64,000 nt of DNA from Pedobacter cryoconitis (lineage in GTDB: Bacteria; Bacteroidota; Bacteroidia; Sphingobacteriales; Sphingobacteriaceae), in NCBI GenBank assembly GCA_019352875.1, contig JAAAFW010000015.1:614465-678464 (forward strand), in the 5' to 3' direction. This document shows, in pieces, positions 26,638 through 33,964 of the stretch. Positions within the stretch are counted from its first letter, which is position 1; each line of letters starts with the position of its first letter. Both the position numbers and the translations under genes were made by a program. The notes under the pieces were generated by a model, which did no database searches, was not told the origin of the DNA, and saw nothing but the letters and a program-made list of their open reading frames with translations.

Positions 26638-27246
26638 TTAAGATTTTGATTTCGCCTGTTTGTTGCGCAAGCGGCTGAGAAATTCTGGAGTGATACCAAT
26701 AAATGCCGCCATCTGCACTTGGGGCAGGCGATTGGTCAGGTGGGAATAATTTTGCATGAAAGAAAGGTAGCGCTCTTCTGCCGTTGAACTAATATTCTGC
26801 AACAATCTTTTCTGAAGTGAGACGAAACTATTTTCAATCAGCACGCGGAATATGAGGTTGAATTTTGGAGCCCTGGTATACAGGTCTATCAAATTTTGAT
26901 GACTGATCTGAAAAACCATAGTATCTTCAAGAGCATCTATATTGAGTTCGGATGGTGTTTTTCCGTGAAAACTGCCGATGTCCATGAGCCACCAGTTCTC
27001 ACTGGTAAATTGTATGATATGTGTATTTCCCTTCTCATCAATTTTATACATCCTTAAACACCCACGAACTACAAAATTAAACTGTGTGCAGATATCTCCC
27101 TCTTGCAAAACGTATTGTCTTTTTCTATACAACCTAGGCTTAAACAAGATTTTCACCAATTGCTTCTCTTCTACGTTAAGACGAATTAAGCGTCCGAAAT
27201 AATCTAAGAGCGGTTCAGCAGAGGTTTGTAACAAATTTTCTTTCAT
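26638..27246 (-). CDS. Crp/Fnr-family transcriptional regulator
   Basis: A 202-residue regulator with an N-terminal cyclic-nucleotide-binding-like beta-roll (YVLQEGDICTQFNFVVRGCLRMYKID) and a C-terminal HTH (LPQVQMAAFIGITPEFLSRLRNKQ). The cAMP-contact RxS pattern is absent, as in most Bacteroidota members. The ATG at 27246 (MKENLLQ) is preferred over a longer frame. Downstream is the NADP-oxidoreductase gene and upstream is a divergent hydrolase gene. A perfect inverted repeat lies between them. Confidence 0.88.
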   Translation of the reverse strand: MKENLLQTSAEPLLDYFGRLIRLNVEEKQLVKILFKPRLYRKRQYVLQEGDICTQFNFVVRGCLRMYKIDEKGNTHIIQFTSENWWLMDIGSFHGKTPSELNIDALEDTMVFQISHQNLIDLYTRAPKFNLIFRVLIENSFVSLQKRLLQNISSTAEERYLSFMQNYSHLTNRLPQVQMAAFIGITPEFLSRLRNKQAKSKS

Positions 27247-27284
27247 TGATTTGAATCTAAATATAACTAAATGCAATTTAATTG

Positions 27285-27330
27285 TTACCTGTTCATAAGC
27301 GCACATCAATGTTCAATTATGAACAGGTAA
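27285..27330. promoter_or_regulatory. Perfect 14-bp inverted repeat between Crp/Fnr and hydrolase genes
   Basis: Arms TTACCTGTTCATAA (27285-27298) and TTATGAACAGGTAA (27317-27330) pair perfectly across an 18-base spacer. The centre-to-centre distance is 32 bp, about three helical turns. The element begins about 40 bp upstream of the Crp/Fnr start and ends about 100 bp before the divergent hydrolase. It is probably a regulator binding site. Confidence 0.6.
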
Positions 27331-27427
27331 GTCTTTCTTGATACCAAATAAGTAGTTTAATTGTACATCTAGAGTTGGTTTTTTAGGTTGGCACAATGAA
27401 TGGCCTTGGTTTTTAAACTTTAAAATT

Positions 27428-28747
27428 ATGAAATACTTCTATATAGTTCTTTTGCTTATAATAGTACAAATTGCACACAGTCAGACGCCACAAGGACGTT
27501 ATGAAGGTGCCTTGACACTGGATGGGTCTGTTCAATTAATTTCATTTGATTTTGAAATAGATAAAACGACCTACGATATCCCTGAAATTGGGTATATGGA
27601 CGTAGCTACAGAAAAAATATCCCAGCGCGAAGACACTTTGAATGTAAAGATTTTCTATGGAGATTTCTATTGTTTTTTAGACCCCAAAACAGGAGATATA
27701 ACGGGTATGAGCAAGGAAATAAACCCTAGAATCCGGATTCATCTAAAAAAAGCATTACCGAAAGAAAGTAGTTTTTCAGAAGAAGAAATTCAATTTACTA
27801 ATGAAAATGTTTCGCTTGCAGGAGTTTTGTTTAAGCCCAAAAATTCAGAAAAACCTATTCCATATGTGATTTTGATACATCGATCCGGGTGGGAAGACAG
27901 GCATACACCTTGGTATCATTCGTTAGCTTATAGTCTGGCAAGTAAGGGGATAGGAGTTTTGCTTTATGATAAGCGTGGAACCGGTAAATCAACAGGTGAT
28001 TTTTCGTTAGCAGATTTTAATGTTTTGGCAAATGATGCAGTTTCCGCTTTTAATTATATAAAAGAAAGAAAAGATTTGAATTATACCAAAATAGGCTTTC
28101 TAGGTGCAAGTCAGGGAGGATGGATTACACCGATTGCCGCAAATAAAGTCTCAAACTGTGGCTTCGCAATTTTAATAGTAGGCCCTGCAGTGTCTCTTTA
28201 TGAGCAAGACGTTAATCGTGTTCAATATACGTTGACTGATGAAGGTTATTCAAAAAGTTCCATTGATTCTGCACTTCATTATTCTGCACTTTTTTTTAAA
28301 TATATTCAGACTAATAATACAAAGGATTGGAACGCGCTTAAAACATATGCCTCGAAAATTAAAGATAAAAAATGGATAGATTATCTTGATATACCTCAAT
28401 CGCAAACTGGAGACGACATATTATGGTGGAGAAAGAATAGGTATGACCCTAAAGATGCTTTAAATAAGATAAGATGTCCTGTATTAAGTATTTTTGGGGA
28501 GAAAGATGTATTAGTGCCACCCGCAGAAAACAAAAATAAAATGGAAACTTACCTGAAAAATGCAGGTGTGGATTATAAAATTGTTACTATAAAAAATTGC
28601 GGACACGACATGATAACAAAAGGTCAGCTGAATGGTGCGGACTGGAATTGGCCATATACTTATTGGCAATGGCAAAGACAACCTCAAGAATTTATTAATT
28701 CAATATTTGAGTTCGTAAAAAAATTGTCACGTCCTGAAATAGGTTGA
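27428..28747 (+). CDS. Secreted serine alpha/beta hydrolase, C-terminus extended by an IS
   Basis: A 439-residue exported hydrolase with signal peptide (to about residue 18, ending HSQ), an N-terminal beta domain (about 20-115) and an alpha/beta hydrolase domain. Motifs are ILIHRSGWED, nucleophile elbow GASQGG, acid in FGEKDVLVPP and base in NCGHDM. It resembles BAAT/S9-like dienelactone hydrolases. The last seven residues (LSRPEIG) are encoded by the left end of the adjacent insertion sequence. Removing the element and one 3-bp target copy restores ...EFVKK followed by TAA. The enzyme core is intact, so it is probably still functional. Confidence 0.85.
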   Translation: MKYFYIVLLLIIVQIAHSQTPQGRYEGALTLDGSVQLISFDFEIDKTTYDIPEIGYMDVATEKISQREDTLNVKIFYGDFYCFLDPKTGDITGMSKEINPRIRIHLKKALPKESSFSEEEIQFTNENVSLAGVLFKPKNSEKPIPYVILIHRSGWEDRHTPWYHSLAYSLASKGIGVLLYDKRGTGKSTGDFSLADFNVLANDAVSAFNYIKERKDLNYTKIGFLGASQGGWITPIAANKVSNCGFAILIVGPAVSLYEQDVNRVQYTLTDEGYSKSSIDSALHYSALFFKYIQTNNTKDWNALKTYASKIKDKKWIDYLDIPQSQTGDDILWWRKNRYDPKDALNKIRCPVLSIFGEKDVLVPPAENKNKMETYLKNAGVDYKIVTIKNCGHDMITKGQLNGADWNWPYTYWQWQRQPQEFINSIFEFVKKLSRPEIG

Positions 28748-28749
28748 CA
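28725..28749. repeat. Left terminal inverted repeat of the IS3 element
   Basis: Reads TGTCACGTCCTGAAATAGG then TTGACA. It matches the reverse complement of 30016-30040 at 22 of 25 positions and overlaps the 3' end of the hydrolase reading frame. Confidence 0.9.
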
Positions 28750-28762
28750 TAAATTTAACCAT

Positions 28763-28798
28763 AAAAATCCTTACCTGTTTATTCAGGTAGGGATTTTT
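28763..28798 (-). terminator. Terminator inside the IS at the end of orfB
   Basis: Hairpin AAAAATCCTTACCTG / CAGGTAGGGATTTTT with one mismatch and a six-base loop, flanked by A and T runs. The orfB stop codon (28783-28785) lies in the loop region. It should also block read-through from the hydrolase gene into the IS. Confidence 0.8.
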
Positions 28799-29523
28799 TG
28801 CTTATGGATTTGGCTAGGAGTTTTAAAATTTAAGGCTGTATGCGGTCTTCTATTATTATAGAGTTTAATTGATTGTCTGATCATTGTCCTAGCCTGTGTA
28901 ATATTCTTGGGTTTAACAATTAAAAATTCGTTTTTTAATATCCCATTCACCCTTTCAGCAAGTGCATTTTGATAACAATCGTAGCCATCAGTCATTGAAC
29001 AAGTAATGGTGTTTTGATGCTGTATTCTTTGGTATTGCTGAGAACAGTACTGCAGTCCTCTATCGGAATGATGGATTAGTGGCAATTCAGAGCTTCTTGA
29101 TTTAATTGCCATTTCTAGTGCTTTGGCTACACCATCAGTACTTAAATCGTGGTGCAAATGGAACCCTACGATTTTCCTGGACCAGGCATCTGTTACTAAA
29201 CTTAAATAAGCTGTCTTATGTTTGGTGTCAATATAGGTGATATCAGATACCCATATTTCTTCAGCACGGCTCGCTTTCTTATCTTTAAGTAAGTTTGGAT
29301 GTTTATGTAGCCAGTGTTTCGAATTGGTCGTTTTCGTATAGCTTTTAACTGGCTTAACTAGTAAATGTTCTGAGCGTAAGAAACTAAATAAGGCATCTCT
29401 CCCAATTTTAATATGCTTAGAATTGAACTTTTCTTTTAACATAAAGTATAGCTTACGTGTGCCTAAACGGGGAAGATAAATCCTTTCTTTAATGACTTCC
29501 TCCTTCACTTGTTTTAACTCCAA
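28783..29523 (-). CDS. IS3-family transposase OrfB (DDE integrase core)
   Basis: A 246-residue catalytic subunit as an ATG frame. It has the HTH_21-like region (LPRLGTRKLYFML) and an rve integrase core with the DDE triad: Asp in WVSDITYID, Asp in HHSDRGLQYCS and Glu in NALAERVNGILKNEF. The frame stays open upstream of the ATG to the end of orfA (LSKACRLFGISRQGY), the usual N-terminus of OrfB made by -1 frameshifting. All three acidic residues are present, so the transposase should be functional when fused to OrfA. Confidence 0.93.
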   Translation of the reverse strand: MELKQVKEEVIKERIYLPRLGTRKLYFMLKEKFNSKHIKIGRDALFSFLRSEHLLVKPVKSYTKTTNSKHWLHKHPNLLKDKKASRAEEIWVSDITYIDTKHKTAYLSLVTDAWSRKIVGFHLHHDLSTDGVAKALEMAIKSRSSELPLIHHSDRGLQYCSQQYQRIQHQNTITCSMTDGYDCYQNALAERVNGILKNEFLIVKPKNITQARTMIRQSIKLYNNRRPHTALNFKTPSQIHKQKIPT

Positions 29524-29606
29524 CAGACGACTATTGATCCGCCCCTGCTTCTGATGATACCCCTGTCGGCTAATCCCAAACAGCCTACAGGCTTTGGAAA
29601 GGTTGA

Positions 29607-29999
29607 TCAGTCCTTTTTCCCGAAGCCTTTGGATTGTTTGGGTAAATACTTTTTTGGCACAATCATCCCATATTCTTTCTGCATTATATCAAACATGGTT
29701 TTATAGATCAGGTTGCGATCCTGTTCATCCTTCAGCGCTTTTTCTAGTGCCTTGATGCGCTGCTCTGGACTGGATTCTCGTGGGTTATCCATAGTATACT
29801 GCTTTGGTAAACTCCAATCTAAGTTACCAAGTTTTCTTAACCATACCAAAACCGTACTTCGACCTTGGATGCCGTAATGCTTTTGAGCTTGCTTATAGGT
29901 TAGTTCGCCTTTTTCTACTTGGCTAACGATCTGTAATTTAAAGGCTAGACTGTAATCCCGCTGACTACGTCTAATTGAATTCTTTTCCTCATTTTTCAT
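29607..29999 (-). CDS. IS3-family transposase OrfA (helix-turn-helix)
   Basis: A 130-residue DNA-binding subunit. It has an N-terminal HTH (YSLAFKLQIVSQVEKGELTY, then KHYGIQGRSTVLVWLRKLG) and a leucine-zipper-like helix (IKALEKALKDEQDRNLIYK) for multimerisation. The gene ends GFGKKD on the sequence GGGAAAAAGGAC, and a -1 slip on the A run joins it to the orfB frame. The start lies about 17 bp inside the right inverted repeat. Confidence 0.92.
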   Translation of the reverse strand: MKNEEKNSIRRSQRDYSLAFKLQIVSQVEKGELTYKQAQKHYGIQGRSTVLVWLRKLGNLDWSLPKQYTMDNPRESSPEQRIKALEKALKDEQDRNLIYKTMFDIMQKEYGMIVPKKYLPKQSKGFGKKD

Positions 30000-30015
30000 G
30001 ATAAGTTGATTTGGG

Positions 30016-30040
30016 TGTCAACTTATTTCAGGACGGAACA
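30016..30040. repeat. Right terminal inverted repeat of the IS3 element
   Basis: Reverse complement reads TGTTCCGTCCTGAAATAAG then TTGACA; it pairs with 28725-28749. It is immediately followed by the AAT target duplication at 30041-30043. Confidence 0.9.
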
Positions 30041-30050
30041 AATAAACAAA

Positions 30051-30082
30051 AAAAGCCTCTAATCTTTTGATTAGAGGCTTTT
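30051..30082. terminator. Bidirectional terminator between the IS and tRNA-Asp
   Basis: Perfect 14-bp stem AAAAGCCTCTAATC / GATTAGAGGCTTTT with a TTTT loop. On the minus strand it is followed by a long T run and ends the tRNA-Asp transcript. On the plus strand it was the terminator of the hydrolase gene at 27428 before the IS inserted between them. Confidence 0.88.
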
Positions 30083-30109
30083 AAATAATTTCAAGATTTA
30101 ACACTCTTG

Positions 30110-30183
30110 CGGACCGGACGGGACTCGAACCCGCGACCTCCGCCGTGACAGGGCGGCATTCTAACCAGCTGAACTACCGGTCC
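30110..30183 (-). tRNA. tRNA-Asp (GTC anticodon)
   Basis: Read on the minus strand it forms a full cloverleaf: acceptor GGACCGG paired with CCGGTCC, D-arm with AGCTGGTTAGA, and anticodon stem GCCGC/GCGGC around CTGTCAC with anticodon GTC. The T-arm carries GGTTCGAGTC. Length is 74 nt including the discriminator G; CCA is not encoded. It is a single tRNA gene with a strong terminator at its 3' side. Confidence 0.96.
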
Positions 30184-30235
30184 GTTTCTCCCTTGCGGGG
30201 CTGCAAAGATAGAAAATAGAATTTCAATTGCAAAT

Positions 30236-31387
30236 CTATTTCTGTTTTTTATTCTTTTTCTTTCTACCTAGCCAGATCATCAAGCCTGATATGGGTAGAC
30301 TTGCTGCTACGAGGCCTCCGATAAGGGCCAGGATTTTGCCGGGCAGGCCTAAGATGGCGCCCACATGAATATCGTAGTTCATTGCCGATAGTTTTTCACC
30401 GGCATTCATTTCATCGTAATTTCTCCTGTTCAATAGTTTGGCAGAATACTGGTCAAACTGTAATACATCAAAGTCGTAATAAACTTCTTTGCCGCGTAGT
30501 CCGGTAACAAAAACTGCCGCTTCTTCGGTGAGTGGGGGGCTAACTGCAATACGGTCTGTTTCTTTAAATAACTTTTGTGATTCAATAAATATTCGGTCTA
30601 ATGGTTTTCCCGTAGAAGGAGCGGGCGTAGATACCTCATACTTAATGTCCGGTTGCTCAAAGGTGCGGGCAGCAATTACATAAACGGTTTTTTGAAACCA
30701 GGGTAAGGCATATACCAGTCCCGATAACGCTAAGATAAGCGTGATAAACATGGTGTAGAAGCCGGGTACATTGTGCAGATCGTAATTCAGTCTTTTAAAG
30801 CTCGCATCCCATTTAATCGTAAAACTCTTCTTGATGTTGGTTTTGCTCCATTTTTTTGGCCACCATAAAATCATTCCCGTAATAAGCATGAAGACAAAGA
30901 TCAAGGTGCTGTATCCAACAATGTATTGTCCGTAGTCAGGATTCAATAACAGCCCCCAATGGAGATATTTAATGATATTGAAGAAGTCGTATTTATAATC
31001 ATAGTGACCGGTTATTTTTCCATCATAAGGATTGACGAATACAGATTCATAATGCTCTAAGGATCCGAAATAAGTAAGTGCCTTTGGGTCGCCCGCTTTA
31101 TAAGTCATAAATTCCCAGGCCCTTGCCGGATCTTTATAGGTTACGGTATAATTTATAGGTTTATCTTTCCCCAATGCCGTTGAAGCCTGTTCTAGCAGGA
31201 AGCTAAATGGTAACTGAGTCTTATGGGCAGGAGGTTCTACAAAAAATGTCTTTTTATGGACGAGATCGGATATTTCTTTTTGAAATACAAATAAACAGCC
31301 TGTTATGCTAACTATGAACACGATCAAACCAGTTACCAGGCCTAGCCAGAGATGTATTTGTTGTGTAGCCTTTCGAAATTTTGTCAT
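30236..31387 (-). CDS. PepSY-associated transmembrane protein
   Basis: A 383-residue inner-membrane protein. It begins IHLWLGLVTGLIVFIVSITGCLFVFQKEI, the first helix of the PepSY_TM family with the His in IHLWLG. Three more helices follow (around residues 145-170, 195-220 and 350-375) with a large extracytoplasmic domain between. Bacterial members are linked to iron uptake, often next to TonB siderophore receptors, and may reduce ferric siderophores. No receptor gene is adjacent here, so that role is inferred from the family only. Confidence 0.87.
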   Translation of the reverse strand: MTKFRKATQQIHLWLGLVTGLIVFIVSITGCLFVFQKEISDLVHKKTFFVEPPAHKTQLPFSFLLEQASTALGKDKPINYTVTYKDPARAWEFMTYKAGDPKALTYFGSLEHYESVFVNPYDGKITGHYDYKYDFFNIIKYLHWGLLLNPDYGQYIVGYSTLIFVFMLITGMILWWPKKWSKTNIKKSFTIKWDASFKRLNYDLHNVPGFYTMFITLILALSGLVYALPWFQKTVYVIAARTFEQPDIKYEVSTPAPSTGKPLDRIFIESQKLFKETDRIAVSPPLTEEAAVFVTGLRGKEVYYDFDVLQFDQYSAKLLNRRNYDEMNAGEKLSAMNYDIHVGAILGLPGKILALIGGLVAASLPISGLMIWLGRKKKNKKQK

Positions 31388-31573
31388 TATTTACAGGAGT
31401 GCCTTATTTAGACTTGTTAAAGTTTAACAAAGCACTGCAAATTTATTTAATCGAACAAATTTGCCGGCACAAATATTTACCGGGTCTGAAATTATAGGTA
31501 TACCTAGTTATCTATGTTGATTTCCGGCCGTCGTTGATGAGTATCAATCGAAGTATTGCCTGTGTTTAGTCTG

Positions 31574-31662
31574 GGTCTTGCGTGTACCAGATTTTAGTCT
31601 TGTTCGACTGGAACCCGAATATTTATTGAGTTCGACCCGAGGTTGACCCGAAGCCGACCCGA
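31574..31662. repeat. 11-bp-phased repeat array, left part
   Basis: GACCCGA occurs at 31634, 31645 and 31656, exactly 11 bp apart, with a variant AACCCGA at 31612, two periods earlier. Read on the minus strand these are GGGTC-containing units of the form GGTCnnnTTCG. Two units in the opposite orientation (GGTCTTG at 31574, AGTCTTG at 31596) lie 22 bp apart to the left. Confidence 0.6.
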
Positions 31663-31781
31663 ACATGATAGATTTTCTTCTTCTTTAATCTTTAGGGGAA
31701 TACCATACGACAGATTCTTCTAGATTCGAACACTAAAAAAGCTACAGGAAGAACTTGCAAGACTAAAATGTAACTGGTTAA

Positions 31782-31816
31782 GGTCTTGTTCGGGTCTTGT
31801 GCTGGTATTGGTCTTA
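31782..31816 (+). repeat. 11-bp-phased repeat array, right part
   Basis: GGTCTTG, GGTCTTG and GGTATTG start at 31782, 31793 and 31804, 11 bp apart, and the first unit reads GGTCTTGTTCG. This is the same GGTCnnnTTCG unit as the left array but in the opposite orientation, so the two arrays form an inverted pair about 120 bp apart. Confidence 0.6.
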
Positions 31817-32142
31817 GTTGCCCTAACTTCAACCTAACGTTAGCATATCTCCGGCCTATCCTTGACCTAGTTATAATCTAAGAAAGACGTTTTTATATTA
31901 TAAAATAAGCAACCAGCTCAACCGTTTTTAAATGACAACTAAATCATAACTAATCGATCAGCAAAAGAAGGGGGGCATAATTAACCATGTTCCGGGAGAA
32001 ACGGCTGCCAGAATAGCAATAAAAAAGCAAACTATTTGCAGTGCCCCGAATTTTGATACCTTATGGGGGCAATAAAATGGTCCGCCTTTTTATTGCGATA
32101 TTCGTTTAATGCACAAAAAATGGATTTTTAAACAACAGCAGA

Positions 32143-32796
32143 CTAATATGCAGCTGTAAAGCGCTCGCGGATATGCGCCGGTTTTTCCAGTTCATCCAGT
32201 ACTGCTACAGCTAAATCTTCCACTGAAAGTTTGCTCCGGCCTTGTTCATCAAAAACAGGAGTATCTTTTGATGTTCTGTATTTTCCGGTTCTGGTACCGG
32301 GATTGGCGACACTCATTTCAGGTGCCGGGCTGAAATAAGTCCAATCCAAATCATTTTCTTCTCTGATGATATTGAGATAGTCTCTTGCTGCGGATGCACC
32401 TGGTTTGTAGGCCTCCGGGAAATCGGGAGTATCGATAAGCTGCAATCCGGGTTTAATTTCAAGGCTCCCTGCACCGCCGATAACAATGAGCCGCTTCACG
32501 CCAGATTCTTTAACCCCTTGCTGTATTGCCTTAGATCCGGCAATAAAGTCATCGTAAATATTAGGATTGGACCATCCGGAGTTATAGGCACTTATTACCG
32601 CGTCAGTACCTGATAATGCATCTTTTACCTGCTCACTATCAACAACGTCTGTTTTAACGATTTTCAAATGTTCATGGTGTACACTTAGTTTTCCTGGGTT
32701 TCTGACTAGTGCAGTAACCTGATGGCCTCTGTTTAATGCTTCGTTTAAAATAGCTGAACCTACAAATCCTGTGGCTCCAATGATTGCAATATTCAT
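32143..32796 (-). CDS. NmrA/YwnB-like NAD(P)-binding reductase (atypical SDR)
   Basis: A 217-residue Rossmann protein. The ATG at 32796 puts the motif AIIGATGFVGSAIL at the N-terminus as usual; a longer frame upstream is not needed. Further marks are VTALVRNPGKL, the NADP-binding segment, and VKRLIVIGGAGSLEI. There is no SDR YxxxK catalytic motif, as in the atypical SDR5 group (YwnB, NmrA, flavin-reductase-like), which act as redox sensors or NADPH-dependent reductases of unknown substrate. Single-gene unit. Confidence 0.87.
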   Translation of the reverse strand: MNIAIIGATGFVGSAILNEALNRGHQVTALVRNPGKLSVHHEHLKIVKTDVVDSEQVKDALSGTDAVISAYNSGWSNPNIYDDFIAGSKAIQQGVKESGVKRLIVIGGAGSLEIKPGLQLIDTPDFPEAYKPGASAARDYLNIIREENDLDWTYFSPAPEMSVANPGTRTGKYRTSKDTPVFDEQGRSKLSVEDLAVAVLDELEKPAHIRERFTAAY

Positions 32797-32890
32797 AAAA
32801 TTCTGTTTTAAGTTGAAATTCAAATTCCCTGCCATTTTTACTTCTTGGCAGGCCTGCACGTTTTTTGCTGGACAGCTGGTATTAATTCAA

Positions 32891-32929
32891 AAAAGAACCC
32901 GCAATGAATAGTTCAATGCGGGTTCTTTT
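32891..32929. terminator. Intrinsic terminator of the retropepsin-like gene
   Basis: Perfect 13-bp stem AAAAGAACCCGCA / TGCGGGTTCTTTT around a 13-base loop, flanked by A and T runs. It is placed just after the stop of the minus-strand gene 32939-33871. Confidence 0.88.
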
Positions 32930-32938
32930 GTATTGGAT

Positions 32939-33871
32939 TTAGGATTTTTTTCTTTCCTCCAAGATAAAGCTGTTTCCTATTTTTCTTTTGCCCGAGTGAT
33001 TAATGACAATATTGTATTGATTCAGGAAAGCGGCACCGACCAAATGATGGGGAAAAGCTGTGCTAAGTGTAATTTGCTGATTTTTAAGGGTTACACCGTT
33101 AAACTGCAACTCAGGTACCTGTATCTTATAAATTGTATCTACGAGTTTTCTTGCATGTACTGTAGAGGTGAGTGTGACGCTGGGACGCGGCTGGTATTTT
33201 TTTAGCAGGGCCTGGCCAAGCGGACTTTCAGTGTTTACCTGAAAGGACGCACCTGAACCCAGATCTAGTTTGAAGTCTTCTATGATCCCATCAATAGCCA
33301 CGGAGACCTGTGGTGCTGTGTTTTTGGCAAATGGAATAGCTGTGAATTCATTGGATGGCAGAAAGGCGCCTTTAGAGAAAGCGAGTTTCTTATTATCATT
33401 ATCAATGCTCCAGTTATATCTGCTCAGCATTTTTGTGCCGGTAGAACCAGTAACGAGTGAATCTGGAAACGCGTAATTAACCAACACAGGCAATGATCTG
33501 ACTTTGGTATTTCCGATCTCCATTTTAGGGAGATTAAATATGAGCCTTCTATGGCTTTTTCCGTTACGGTCGGTCTGCATCATATACTCCCAGCCAGGAA
33601 ATAGCTCTTCTGTCTTCTGGAAGTAGGAGCTCAAACGCACCGGTTCGCCGAATGTACTGAACAATAAAGTCGCTGTATCCCTGCTGATCTTCACTGGGAA
33701 GAAGATCCGCCCGAACTTATCCTGCTGGAAACTCACCTGCTCTACTGGCTTTCCTTTTGCGGTCGTCTGCGCCGAGCCTGTTGTCGGGTTAAAAGTCAAT
33801 AATCCTGATATGCCTGCTACAGTAAGCATAAATTTTCTTATTCTCGATTGGATTATATTAGAATTGTTCAT
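32939..33871 (-). CDS. Exported retropepsin-like aspartyl-protease-fold protein
   Basis: A 310-residue protein with a long N-terminal region and signal-like helix (about 12-35, ending GSAQ). The second half contains IDGIIEDFKLDLGSGASFQVN, which resembles the Asp-x-Gly-(Ser/Ala) active-site strand of retropepsin-like proteins; KDLG replaces the usual DTG. The end, FPHHLVGAAFLNQYNIVINHSGKR, matches the GxxFL...DY/NI region of such proteases. The first half has a comparable strand (ATLLFSTFGEP) where the Asp is missing. The fold is likely; activity is doubtful. Confidence 0.6.
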   Translation of the reverse strand: MNNSNIIQSRIRKFMLTVAGISGLLTFNPTTGSAQTTAKGKPVEQVSFQQDKFGRIFFPVKISRDTATLLFSTFGEPVRLSSYFQKTEELFPGWEYMMQTDRNGKSHRRLIFNLPKMEIGNTKVRSLPVLVNYAFPDSLVTGSTGTKMLSRYNWSIDNDNKKLAFSKGAFLPSNEFTAIPFAKNTAPQVSVAIDGIIEDFKLDLGSGASFQVNTESPLGQALLKKYQPRPSVTLTSTVHARKLVDTIYKIQVPELQFNGVTLKNQQITLSTAFPHHLVGAAFLNQYNIVINHSGKRKIGNSFILEERKKS

Positions 33872-33964
33872 ATTCTTCTATTTTAGTATAAAAATACTTT
33901 AGAAACAGGCCAAAAACAAATTCTCCTGTCAAATGTTTATCATTAAATAATTTACGCTTACTCT

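Larger units (their letters stand above)
28725..30040 (-). mobile_element. Complete IS3-family insertion sequence
   Basis: A 1316-bp element with 25-bp terminal inverted repeats (left 28725-28749, right 30016-30040; 22 of 25 match, both outer ends start TGT) and a 3-bp AAT target duplication (28722-28724 and 30041-30043). It carries two overlapping-frame genes, orfA and orfB, read on the minus strand. Their frames are linked by an A-rich slippery site, GGGAAAAAGG, at the end of orfA; this fits the -1 frameshift that makes the OrfAB transposase. All parts look intact, so it may be active. It interrupts the stop codon of the hydrolase gene at 27428. Confidence 0.92.
31388..32142. other. 755-bp non-coding region with repeat arrays
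   Basis: The longest gene-free stretch in the window; no ORF with protein-like sequence was seen on either strand. The part from 31570 to 31815 holds short repeats in 11-bp phase (separate entries). Further right, TGCCCC (32042-32047) can pair with GGGGCA (about 32066-32071) to form a long-loop hairpin. The rest is AT-rich and unremarkable. A non-coding RNA or a mobile intergenic element is possible. Confidence 0.5.

Noticed and set aside
30110..30183. tRNA-Asp as an attachment site for the neighbouring IS or an island
   Set aside because: No repeat of the tRNA 3' end was seen nearby, no integrase gene is present, and the IS has its own target duplication.
31388..32142. A riboswitch or known structured RNA in the long gap
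   Set aside because: No known riboswitch motif was recognised, and the neighbouring genes (PepSY protein, NmrA-like reductase) both start or end away from the repeats.
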